A DNA stretch of 64,000 nucleotides from Phymatolithon calcareum (Eukaryota > Rhodophyta > Florideophyceae > Hapalidiales): assembly GCA_977006965.1 (NCBI GenBank), contig OZ345357.1, forward strand, positions 1,240,001-1,304,000, in the 5' to 3' direction. Below, one piece after another: positions 20,861 through 30,107 of this stretch. Position 1 is the first letter of the stretch, and each line of letters opens with the position of its first letter. Below the pieces are notes generated by a model. It did not search any database and was not told where the DNA came from. It saw nothing but the letters and a program-made list of their open reading frames with translations. A program made the position numbers and the translations under genes.

Positions 20861-22795
20861 TTGGTTTCTTGTTGTTGAGATGCACGAGTTCGAGGGTTTG
20901 CAGGTGCTATGATCTTGAGCTCGGAATCTTTTGATACATTGGCATTCGGTTCACTGTTGGTCGCCGCTGGACCGACGGCACTCGCGACGGTTACTTAGGG
21001 CTACTGGGTATGATAATATCGAGGACACCCATTGAAACAAATCGTCGTGCGGCCAAACGGTGCTGTGGTCAAAGCGTATTGGACACATGCTGCATTGTGT
21101 GCCTTTGCGCTCGACACGTAGAACATTCATCTTAGTCCCTGCTTCGATGGTTTGATAAAAGTTCTTCAGCGTTCCTTGAAAAAGTACATTAGAAAATGGA
21201 ACGTCTCCAACGAGAATGGGATAAAAAAGGCGGCAGTTGAAATCAACTGGCTCGTAATGTACAAGTTGGTATTTCCTTGAATGTATCATTCATCGTTGAT
21301 GAATGTCGGTTGCAGCAACTTTCTGCAAAAAAGGTTGTGCCCGCCGATGCAATTGTTCATCATGGACAGACTGGGGATGTAATCCTTGTATCTAGACCTC
21401 ATAGTGCAATTTCCGATGTATTCCCAAAAGACAATAAATACAAGAATGTATTTAAAAACTCCCGTCGTTTCCTCCGTGCGCATAGTCGTCAGCATCTGTG
21501 ACATTTCAAGTTGTTTAGCGTTATACGTTTCGAACGCACACTTTTGAAAACAAATACTCCATACCATGGCGTCAATGGAACCTCTTTGTCACGAAAACAA
21601 TTGTTTCGAGAGGAGCTTCACTATTATGTGTAGCACTTGAGGAAGCCTTGCGCATATATATATGCGTAAGACTGTGGGGCAAAAAAATTGTTTCGAGAGA
21701 GTACGAAAGAGTCAGTAAAGTCAGGTGTGCGCTACGCTTGCCGCAGATATTGATCGATGCGACGAGCGGAGCCGTACGTACTTTGGACATGGAAGGTGAA
21801 CGAGAAAACGAGCACTGATCTGATGCGCAAGAATAGGTACCATCCCATTTATTCTACCCAAGCATTTCTTGAGCACGCGTCTTTAGAACCACTTGTACCT
21901 GGAATTTGCTACACGTTGAGGTTTAGGCTTCCAGTCTGAATCTAGTCGCGATCCGCAAGACGACATTCGACTTGATCTGGGTTGGCTTAGATGGACACGT
22001 AATCCGCTGGGCTGCTTTATACACAGGGAGTGGTTGAAGTAGGGTGCTTTGACTCCATTTCGACTTGCACTTTGTTGGTCTCGGTCAATCAATTTAACCT
22101 ATGGGAATAGCTGGGCCTTAGACTTCCCTTTTATGAGGAAGCTCTAAATGCTCCAGCGACAGAGGGGAAGTGTCGGACACAGGCATAAAGCCTCGTATGC
22201 CAACTTCTTGAAGACACCGCTCGTGGGCGTAGAGGTTGGTAGTTTCGCAAAGATGTTCGAATCGCAAGAGCGTAATCTACAACTGTATAGTATGTCTTCT
22301 CGTGGTCGAATGGCTCTGCCGCCGTCTGGCGTTGTTAACGGAGCGTCGATGATTTCGCGACTTCGAGTTCCCTTGAGCTTCTGGGGACCTACCAACGAAA
22401 AAGAGTGTTAGCGACTGATAGCGGGGCAATTCAATTCATTCATCCCTTCGCTAGCGCTCATACAACAGTCTGTATGACAGTCCCGTTATCATTTGGCGTT
22501 CTATGCCTTCCCCAGCATCATTGTTGATCCTGCATGAGGAAAATCGCGAAAAGACAACCGTAATACACACAAAATTAGACAACACTTGTGAGATATTAAG
22601 TTGTTTTTTCTGTATGCTTTGACCTCACCCTTTCGAAATAATAGACGCCACTCTATGATGTTCATGAAGTCTCTGTCTGTGGAGAAACAAAGTTCACCGA
22701 GCATGTGGAGGCGATAATGCTTGCCAGATTTATGCTACGCTGTGCGCATAGGGAGAGATGATGTGTTGAACAAACGTTTACAAATAATAATCTGT
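20861..22795. other. 1.9-kb region without an assigned gene
   Basis: Minus-strand frames at 20951-21289 and 21286-21567 lie end to end and may be relics of one coding region, but no family motif is visible. A TATATATATGCG run is at about 21655. Nothing else seen. Confidence 0.35.
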
Positions 22796-22900
22796 CCACC
22801 TGTGGTATAGTGGTAAAACTGCCTCCGCGCACCTGTGCGCATGTTTCCGTATGATACAGAAAGGAATGTGAGGTCGCCGGTTCGAGTCCTGTCACCAGGG
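22796..22900 (+). ncRNA. tRNA-like Pol III unit (SINE head or tRNA relic)
   Basis: An A-box-like TGGTATAGTGG lies at 22803-22813 and a perfect B box GGTTCGAGTCC at 22879-22889. The T arm folds with one mismatch. The acceptor ends (CCACCTG and CACCAGG) pair only partly, and the middle carries about 30 nt more than a normal tRNA, including a GCGCA/TGCGC hairpin. A functional tRNA would need an intron there and a better acceptor stem. I favour a tRNA-derived SINE head or a pseudo-tRNA. The 12-bp palindromes CCAGTATACTGG and GCAGTATACTGC follow directly. Confidence 0.45.
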
Positions 22901-23095
22901 GTCCTATCCAGTATACTGGACTTGCAGTATACTGCAATCTACTTGTACTGGAGTGGGACTGCAAAAAACCCGCCTACTTGCAATACGAATTGCAAAATGT
23001 TTGACTGTGTTGAGCGGACACAATGTAGTGCATGTCATGCACTCTCTAATTTATACTGTACCATCTCGGTACGTATTATGCCGAATCCATCATAG

Positions 23096-23113
23096 CAGGG
23101 GAACATTCCCCTG
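23096..23113. mobile_element. 18-bp terminal-repeat-only insertion, TSD ATCATAG
   Basis: The sequence is CAGGGGAACATTCCCCTG, flanked by the perfect 7-bp direct repeat ATCATAG at 23089-23095 and 23114-23120. The ends match the terminal repeats of the 371-bp element at 26455 (CAGGGGAATGTT), which also has a 7-bp target duplication. It looks like an element reduced to its two ends. Confidence 0.7.
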
Positions 23114-23240
23114 ATCATAGTCACAAACGTAGAGCACCAATTCAAGTGTTTACAGTACTGACGTGGCGTTCAGTCCACGTGTGGATACAGCGCTGCGTGA
23201 CGTGGCCCATGTCATAAATGCAGGCTATCAACTTGCAATA

Positions 23241-23638
23241 CAGTCAGACCTCGATAAATGGAACCTCTTTTTTAGAATAACCTCGGTTAGCAGCATAATC
23301 GAGTGCTCCACGAAAACCGTATCCGCCTAAATTTAACGAAAATTAAAGGATTCTAGAATATTTGATAGGAGCATTACTTCATGTTCGAGGTCACGGGGCA
23401 TACCTTAAATTTTGTTATAATTTTGTTTAGCGTACACGGAGCATATCCTCACTCGTAGAATACTGTAAGTACTTTTCATGTTTCTCCTGCCATTGGCATA
23501 CAGTACAGTAGAATATGGCTACTGTTCGGCACACGTGTGATCCAAAACTTATGATTCAAAATTCGACTTGAGAATAACCTCGATTTTGAGAATATTGGAC
23601 CATTCCACATTGCCCATCCATTTATCGAGGTCTGACTG
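23241..23638. mobile_element. Pogo/Tigger-type MITE with TA target duplication
   Basis: It is 398 bp with a 21-bp perfect terminal inverted repeat starting CAGTCAGACCTCGATAAATG, flanked by TA on both sides. The CAGTC.GACCTCGATAAA type of end and the TA duplication are typical of pogo-like Tc1/mariner elements. There is no transposase coding. A related fragment is at 62335-62503. Confidence 0.85.
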
Positions 23639-23884
23639 TACAACTTGCAGACAATCGCCGGGACTGCTACTTGCAAATCGAATTGCACTGTATCTAGCAA
23701 TCAATAAAAATCTACTTGCTAGTAGCCCTGCCTGTCACAAGCAAGAATTGAATTACGTTCCGCGAAGGGCACACGGATTTCGCCGTGTAGTGGTGTGCCG
23801 CAGTACTCGCGGGAAGCAATTACGCGAGTACCCAGAATGGATCCAGCTCGTGAACATCTTAGAGGCCCCCTAGATGTGAGGTAC

Positions 23885-23985
23885 CTTAGTGTAGCTCGAA
23901 TATCATGCAATAAACAAACAAACAAACAAATTAAGCCTTCTAGACGTGCTAGCCTATTAGGGTAATAAAGCAATCATCATCATAT
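23885..23985 (+). mobile_element. LINE 3' end fragment with ATC microsatellite tail
   Basis: AAGCCTTCTAGACGTGCTAG, then a TTAGGGTAATAAAGCA-type end and an ATC repeat. The same end occurs at 43920-43975 attached to LINE coding remnants, so this is the terminal stub of the same family. It is preceded by an ACAA microsatellite (about 23911-23930), perhaps the tail of another insertion. Confidence 0.6.
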
Positions 23986-24404
23986 TTTGGCATCTAAATC
24001 GCTCCAGAGTCCACCGTCTCCATGTACTTCTTTCTTTCCATATTGCAGCAGTGACTAACTAAAGTAAGCGTCTGAGGATGTCAACCATCCCCTCCTTGTT
24101 TGTGAATTTGAGCACTGCACCATGAACGTCAGTAGCAGTACCTCGAAGCAAGGTTCTGGGCTGGAAATCCATCTTGGTGCTCCCATCAATCGGTCTGTTA
24201 ATGTATTCTTTCTTCTTTCACGAGCTCTTTATAATTTTCCCAGTCGGCCAAGCTCCTCTTCTAGATGTGAAGTGCACAAGCGGTACACGTATTGAAGAAA
24301 AACTAATTTCGTTGTTTCTTGGGAATGCGCCTTATCGAATATCCTAGCAAATTCATTTTCTCCCAATGCGCATGACCTGTCCTACTCGAAAAGTGATCAT
24401 TAGC

Positions 24405-24580
24405 AATTTCATTCATTCATTTTGCCGTTTCCCCGCCGCACTTCCATGTCGCAACTTGGAGATTTGTGGAGAAACATATCGCTTCCCGAGTGCCTTCTCT
24501 GCCTCCTGCTCGCACCTTTCGGGACGGGTCCCTTCGCAGGAACCGAAGAGATCCTGTGTCGCGCAGGGGTGCTTGCATTA
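24405..24580 (-). repeat. Dispersed LINE-like repeat, copy 2
   Basis: It begins on the plus strand with TTCATTCATTCATTTTGCCG and a CCCC block like the antisense LINE ends at 13615-13740. It continues into the segment shared with 11386-11490 (GGAGATTTGTGGAGAAAC, CTTCCCGAGTGCC, TCTGCCTCCTGC). It is therefore probably a LINE 3' terminal piece in antisense. Confidence 0.5.
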
Positions 24581-24824
24581 CAGGACAGGAAAGACTACTA
24601 GCAATTTATTGATATATAAGCGAAAAGCCAAGGCCATCTTCGTACTTGTGTCGGTTTTTTTGCAAATAGCCGCTCGGACGTTTGGAGTAGCAAATAGGTC
24701 TCGCCTTGCCACGGGCGTGGTGTTAAAACTATATGGCAATAGAAGGAAGCGCTGCGATTCATTGCTTTAGTAAAGAGGAGCAAAACTAAAAGAATTTTTC
24801 GTAGAGGATTCACCGATTCAAGTT

Positions 24825-25262
24825 CTAATCACCATCGTCAAAATCAGCATAATCGTCGTCATTCGTATCCAAAACATCCCCAGCATCATGGTCTTCATTT
24901 AGCTCCGGTTCGTTCTCGTCTCCTTCCAACTCTTCCTCTGGCGCTGGGCTGGGATTCGCCTCAGAATTGTTTGGTAAGCTTCTATCACCAACCAAAGACA
25001 AAGCAGCGAAGGCAGCTGTTCCGGTAGAGACGTATTGCAATGCCATTCTGACCTCTGCTTGTGTCATTCTCCTCGCAGCCCGTTCTCTCGCAGCATTGTA
25101 TTCTGACTGGTTCATTAGGTTGTTCCCATAGTCTGCTGCCAATCTTTGCAGTAACCGTTCGCGCTCCGCTTCGTTTTGAGGACGTGGCACCCTTCTCCTA
25201 TTTTCGTTTCCAGAACCGGGGTTCATTATCCTCCGAAATAGGTCTCCGAAACACAAACACAT
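24825..25262 (-). CDS. Small acidic-tailed protein, unrecognised
   Basis: ATG at 25262 gives 145 residues; a second ATG at 25226 gives 133 and is followed by better composition. The middle is Arg/Glu/Gln-rich and helical (AERERLLQRLAADYGNN, EYNAARERAARRMTQAE). The last ~40 residues are almost all acidic (DTNDDDYADFDDGD). No family is recognised. Its place in a repeat-rich region raises the possibility that it belongs to a mobile element. Moderate to low confidence that it is expressed. Confidence 0.35.
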   Translation of the reverse strand: MCLCFGDLFRRIMNPGSGNENRRRVPRPQNEAERERLLQRLAADYGNNLMNQSEYNAARERAARRMTQAEVRMALQYVSTGTAAFAALSLVGDRSLPNNSEANPSPAPEEELEGDENEPELNEDHDAGDVLDTNDDDYADFDDGD

Positions 25263-25778
25263 TCTGGTGGAGCGACTCACCGACTGTTCGTACTCCCGCC
25301 TGGGCTTGCGTCCGCGCACGTCTCGCCAGCGACAAATTGGGCAAAAGAATGGTTACCCCCTTCCCGCATGGGAAGGTGCACTTAAGCTTTCTGCGAAGCA
25401 TCGCAGATCCAGCTGTTGAAAGACAGCTCTGCATTAGCGGCGTCGCCCGGAATCTAGGGTAATTACCGCTCGGCAATTGCCATGAATGAAATGAAATTGA
25501 AAACAAGAAAACGGGGGAACAAAACTACTACCGGCGGAATGTTATGGAACGTTAGAGCATCTCCACCGGCTGACGCCAACGTCAAATTACACAAGAATAA
25601 AGCACTGCCTTGCAAGCCCCACTTGGGAGCGAAGGCAACTTGCACAAGAAAATGGCGTTGCACTAGAGTCTATTGTACGGAAGGTCCTCAATTGAGGACA
25701 ACAGTTTCATATTTCTAGCGTCTTTGTAGGTACCGGTCGGTTTCCGTACACTAGATAGGTACCGATCGGTGCCGTACG

Positions 25779-25833
25779 CGGAATCCGATCAACTGGAGAT
25801 ATATGATATATCTGCAGTTGGTCGGATTCCGCC
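25779..25833. repeat. 55-bp hairpin beside a MITE
   Basis: Arms of 27 bp with two mismatches around one central base: GCGGAATCCGATCAACTGGA on the left and its near complement on the right. It stops 4 bp before the MITE at 25838. The preceding 50 bp contain a duplicated GGTACCG(G/A)TCGGT motif. Confidence 0.7.
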
Positions 25834-25837
25834 TATA

Positions 25838-26391
25838 CAGTCGAACCTGTATAACTGCAACACGGCGGTAAAGCAGGTTGGTATGCAGTAATAGAGGTTT
25901 TGCAGTCTTGGAGGCTTTATCATAAGGGGCTACAGAAACATTCTACCCAATCGTCCACGAGGCTCAGTTGAACCAATCAGTGACCTTTCTCTGCTGGAGC
26001 CCCTTCTTGTGGTCGGAGCGAATCTTACGTTGCGATGCGTGGATGGCGCGCCGCACAGACCCTCATTTGGGCTGACGAGGTATGCGCAGTGGTGTTTCCT
26101 GCAGGAATGAGCATCATCAAATAAAGCTATTCTATGTATCACATGGAACTTACTTGCAAGTAACAAGCAGCTCTGCACGATTTATGACGAGAGCCAGTCT
26201 GTGTTGCAATCCGTGCTATCAAAATTTTATTCAAAATTAAGGGTGGCATTCCCTTCAGTTGCACTAATGCAGTTTGCAAGGTAGGTTTAAATTTAGTTAC
26301 TTTTCGGCATATACCAAATCGGTCTAGGCGATTCGATTGCACGAATGCAGGTTTTGCAGCTATACAGGTTGCAGATATACAGGTTCGACTG
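25838..26391. mobile_element. Tc1/mariner-type MITE with TA target duplication
   Basis: It is 554 bp, flanked by TA. The terminal inverted repeats are 24 bp with one mismatch and begin CAGTCGAACCTGTATA; the right end carries a subterminal second copy of the ACCTGTATA..TGCAA motif. No transposase is present. It differs from the 23241 element in TIR sequence but is of the same general CAGTC-type. Confidence 0.8.
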
Positions 26392-26394
26392 TAG

Positions 26395-26420
26395 TGAAAA
26401 GGAGATATATCTCCTTTTCA
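26395..26420. repeat. 26-bp perfect palindrome
   Basis: TGAAAAGGAGATA followed by its exact complement, starting 3 bp after the right end of the MITE at 26391. With the hairpin at 25779 it brackets that element. Confidence 0.8.
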
Positions 26421-26454
26421 GAATTTGGCTGTCAATTGCTTTGCTCTCTGTAAC

Positions 26455-26825
26455 CAGGGGAATGTTAAGGGGGGGAGAAACGCAGACCCTGTGTCATACC
26501 GCTTTTCCAAGATTATCATATATCGAGCCCGTTTGAAAAAGAAACATTAGGGCGAAGATCGCATCATAGAAATACCAGAGAAATAAAAGGAAATCATGGG
26601 AACATTAGGAGTTCCTAATGTAGCGGCAGCTCTCGTTGCTCGACTCGTTTCTTGGTAAGAAATAAGTAGAATTAAGGTTGGCGTCAAAGCTTTGGCGACA
26701 ATTTTTGATACAGCGTTATCCTCATAAATCGCTATGCACAACGCGCGCCTCGTTTTTATTAGAATGTATGTTACTAAGTGATATGACACCGGGTCTGCGT
26801 TTCTCCCCCCCTTAACATTCCCCTG
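26455..26825. mobile_element. 371-bp MITE, CAGGGG ends, 7-bp target duplication CTGTAAC
   Basis: Terminal inverted repeats of at least 44 bp with a single mismatch, beginning CAGGGGAATGTTAAGGGGGG, flanked by the perfect direct repeat CTGTAAC (26448-26454 and 26826-26832). The interior has no coding capacity but carries a near-central palindrome (ACATTAGGA / TCCTAATGT, 26602-26621). The 7-bp duplication does not fit TA-type, CACTA or standard 8-bp hAT elements, so the superfamily is left open. It is the apparent parent of the short insertions at 23096 and 49474. Confidence 0.85.
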
Positions 26826-27181
26826 CTGTAACCATTGCAGTGATCGTTTATTGGGTGACGTTCTCGAATACGCCGTGGCAGGTGTACACGAGTACATTAA
26901 ATTCAATAATTTTGATGATACATCAATTCCCTCATAATTTTGTGTGCAGAAACGACTGCTGATTTTTATTTATTTTTTTGATTCATTGAAAATTTGCTTT
27001 CCTCCCACTCTTTTTACTTTCCCATGACAGCAGGTACTGTACCTTCACGTCAAGCAAATCAGTGCGCTCGCCGCCGACCAATCTACTTCGCCCTCGTACC
27101 TTGTCGACCACAATCGCCAGATAACTTTGGCGAGCGCGGCACCGCGAATTGACTCTGCCGCACACCTGCCTGGCGGGGCGG

Positions 27182-27761
27182 TGTGTAGTATAACGGTTGG
27201 ATGACGGGCCGCTATACGGGGGCCTTGGGATTGCGTCTCAAGGCGCCAAGATGGATGGCAGAGCGTCTGGGGTTTTGACTGTATATTGGGTGGCCGCAAG
27301 AAGGGCCGGAGTGCTGTGGCGCACACTATGCGGCGCGCGTTAGCGACGACGCACAAGCAAGTGCCGTGGGCGAAGGTTAGAGGTAGCGCTTCCTCGCCTG
27401 GAAGCGCCCAGATCGAGAATGGAGCAAGGCCGTTTGATGGCCAAGCGGAGTGGAACGACGAGGAGTCCGGATGGTGGACCCGTATTCCTTCCTCCAGAAG
27501 CCAAGCTTGTTTCGAAAAGGTTTGTTGTTTTACCAGTCGGCTCGCCGGCGGTCCTAAATAACCGTCGGCCGCTTACAGTACTCATCGACAAATCGAGCGC
27601 TGTAAGGCGACTATTCTCATATCTAACTATCATATCTATCATAAGGGATTCAGGGGTGTACTCTACTGTCATCACGCGCATATACGTGTGAGTGTACACG
27701 TATGCAATGGCCATAGCGGCCTAGGTTCGAAAACTATCCAGGGAAAACGCGGTATACTACA
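27182..27761 (-). repeat. 3' LTR (left copy)
   Basis: 580 bp, TGTAGTATA at one end and TATACTACA at the other, a 9-bp terminal inversion. It differs from the right copy at a handful of positions, for example one G/T run-length difference near 27280. Confidence 0.93.
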
Positions 27762-27775
27762 CCACCCCCCTCTCC
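27762..27775 (-). other. Polypurine tract
   Basis: On the minus strand GGAGAGGGGGGTGG lies directly before the 3' LTR. It is the primer for plus-strand DNA synthesis in LTR retrotransposons, and its side fixes the element's orientation. Confidence 0.8.
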
Positions 27776-27875
27776 AGACGTGAGGGCGTTCCAGGCGAGT
27801 GAAAACGCTCTGAGTCTCCCGTGGGGCTTCGGCGCGGACAGTGAGCTGACGCGACGTGGAGTGCAAAGAGTGACA

Positions 27876-29735
27876 ATGGAGGACTGCCCCGTTGCGCGGC
27901 GATTCGGGATCGAAATACCATTGGCCATACGGGCCTCGCGCGATTGGCAAGTGCGCGTTTCGAGAAATATGGCCTTCGAACACCCTGGAATCGGAGTTCG
28001 GTTTAAGGCACCGCGTGGCTGGAGGTGGGATTGTAAATTGGCCGTCAGGGCCTCGCGGGTAAGTAGACCAATTCCATTGCCAAGTTGGGCAGAGGCCGAC
28101 CTGGCGAGCATCGGCACCCTATCAGAGCAGCGCTGGGTCACATCCTTCTTCTGGAAGACGGCCGACCTCCAGTGGTGCTTATCCCTGGCCCAGTTCGATG
28201 GCCGCGTCCTTGATGGACTGGATTTACCCAATGAGTTGGCATGTCCTCATAATGGGCGTAATCGGCCATTTTTCCGCCGCAAGCGTGATGTCCGACGTTG
28301 GCGCCACGAACATGGCGCATTCCTCGAGGAGGCTCATGTCGAGGGGGACGTATTGACGCCGGAAGCCGTCAAGAGGGGCATGTACGTACGATTGCCGAGC
28401 AGCTGGTCAATCTTCGAGGTACCTCATGGGTTCTGCTCTGCGACACCATTAGTTTGCCAGGTATGGGGCGTTTTAATGGCCGAGGCGCCGTACATTCCTA
28501 CGGAAACAGCCACCGAGCGCGGCGCTTTAAATCATGCCCTTTGGGCGGCCTTCTTCGGCCAATGGGCCCGCGCAGTTGCTGTGGAACTGTTGGCGGAGGC
28601 GGGAGATGGCCGTCGTGGGCGCTTGTGGTGGGTTCCGCCTGCCTTACTAGAGGGGATGTCGCGCATTGGAGGGGTTCGCCTATGTGGCGGAGATGCCAAG
28701 AAGGGCCAAAGAGTTGACGCGCTGCTGGATGCCGTGCGAGACGTGCGATGGTCTAAGGTGGATCCAGAACAGACTCGACGGCCGAGACGAAACGACGTAC
28801 ATGCGCCGGTGTTCGCGTCCGGATACTTCGTACCGTTCGACACGGCCACGTGGCGACCACTTGTTCCGAATGTCATGCGCGGCGGGGAAAGAGACGACGC
28901 ACGAGGAGCCCGGCTTAGCGGTGATCTGTCTTCCTATCGCAATCGAAACACTGGAAAGGGAGTCGTTCCCGGCGGATGGCAGGGGATTTCGTTCGCCTCT
29001 CTTGAGTCCACCACTCGAGCAGAGTGGGAGGTTCCACGTGCATTGAGACCATCAGGGCGTACTTCACCTCTGGTGATGAATTCTCCGCCGGTAAGCATTC
29101 CTGTCAAAGGCCAGGTGGCTGAATCAGCAGAGGTCTTCGTCGAAATCGAGCCGGATGTACAAGAGCCCGACGAGCGCGATGATGATCCCAGATCAAAAGC
29201 CCGCTCCGCACGTCGTGTGGCCCCCAGTGGGCCTTTGTCTTTCTACGACCTTGAGACGGGGACCGAAGTCCAGGAGGTCCAGGAACGAGATAAAGAAATC
29301 ACAGGGGCTCCTCTGGCATCGGTAGTGGACGAAGCCTTGCGCTTATGGAGCTTGGCCCTTGAGGCCGATATTGTCGAGACTAGCGACGGCGAGAAAGAGA
29401 CGCGACCGCTGTATCGTGTTGAGCCTGTGGATACCGGCGAGTTGTTTGCGCGGCAGGAGAGAATGGCCGAGGTCCTTGTGGACACGAAGGTGGCTCCCAT
29501 GCTAGAGCGTTTGGGGAGGCATCCTTTGGAGGCCCGCGATTTGGCCATGATGGGCCAAGAAGAACGCGCAAGATTCATCGACCGTTATGTCGATGAGCTC
29601 CAGGAGGAGCATGCACGGCGAGTTGAATCGGTGCCGGGGGCCCGTGCTGCGGCCGAGTGGGTCCTGCCCCTCTGTTACTTCGCGACGCACCGTGTCGCTC
29701 GGCGTGGGGCGCCGAGACCGCGTGGCCAGGTATAG
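27876..29735 (+). CDS. Long antisense open frame of the chromovirus, function unknown
   Basis: An uninterrupted frame opposite to gag-pol, between the pol stop and the PPT. The first ATG, at 27876, gives 619 residues. The frame is open further back into the LTR (to about 27717) but without an ATG. The protein is rich in Trp, Arg and Glu, with a globular-looking first half (SEQRWVTSFFWKTADLQWCL; HALWAAFFGQWARAVAVELL; RGRLWWVPPALLEGM). The second half is Pro/Glu-rich and then helical (PMLERLGRHPLEARDLAMMG). There is a small internal repeat, LAIRASR / LAVRASR. No domain is recognised. Antisense extra ORFs between pol and the 3' LTR are known in some plant gypsy elements (Tat/Ogre types), so this may be an analogous accessory gene. 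Transcription would need a promoter reading inward from the 3' LTR. Being intact while gag and pol are broken is notable. Confidence 0.6.
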   Translation: MEDCPVARRFGIEIPLAIRASRDWQVRVSRNMAFEHPGIGVRFKAPRGWRWDCKLAVRASRVSRPIPLPSWAEADLASIGTLSEQRWVTSFFWKTADLQWCLSLAQFDGRVLDGLDLPNELACPHNGRNRPFFRRKRDVRRWRHEHGAFLEEAHVEGDVLTPEAVKRGMYVRLPSSWSIFEVPHGFCSATPLVCQVWGVLMAEAPYIPTETATERGALNHALWAAFFGQWARAVAVELLAEAGDGRRGRLWWVPPALLEGMSRIGGVRLCGGDAKKGQRVDALLDAVRDVRWSKVDPEQTRRPRRNDVHAPVFASGYFVPFDTATWRPLVPNVMRGGERDDARGARLSGDLSSYRNRNTGKGVVPGGWQGISFASLESTTRAEWEVPRALRPSGRTSPLVMNSPPVSIPVKGQVAESAEVFVEIEPDVQEPDERDDDPRSKARSARRVAPSGPLSFYDLETGTEVQEVQERDKEITGAPLASVVDEALRLWSLALEADIVETSDGEKETRPLYRVEPVDTGELFARQERMAEVLVDTKVAPMLERLGRHPLEARDLAMMGQEERARFIDRYVDELQEEHARRVESVPGARAAAEWVLPLCYFATHRVARRGAPRPRGQV

Positions 29736-30107
29736 AGCGTTTTGCCATTCGCGTCTGGGTGCGGTTGTTGTTGTTTGTGTACTGAAGCTAGGTGCCCTTT
29801 GGCCATGTGCAATTTAGGTTTCGTCAGGGTTACATGAAATTGCCACGTATTCCTGTCCACGTATTCATGACAGCGAAACCCATCGGTAAAAATTTGGTTT
29901 TGCGGTTGGCCGAAAAAATTGCCACGCCTGCACGGTGTTGGTGATTTACCGAGGTGACCTATGCCTTGTTGACCGCATACACCCCGTCGTCCGGGTGCCG
30001 AACAGAAGGGCCAGGAATTTGCGGCGGCCGGACGTGTTGATGAGCCATAAACGAAAGAAAGCGGGATTTCGCCGTCTGCCCATTAAGTGGCCCGTGTGGC
30101 CAAGATC
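29736..30107. other. Retrotransposon spacer between antisense ORF and pol end
   Basis: About 370 bp between the stop codons of the two convergent frames. GT-rich, no open frame of note. It would hold the 3' ends of both transcripts if the antisense frame is expressed. Confidence 0.4.

Noticed and set aside
26455-26825. hAT-type 8-bp target duplication for the CAGGGG elements
   Set aside because: At all four sites the direct repeat is exactly 7 bp; extending by one base on either side breaks the match.
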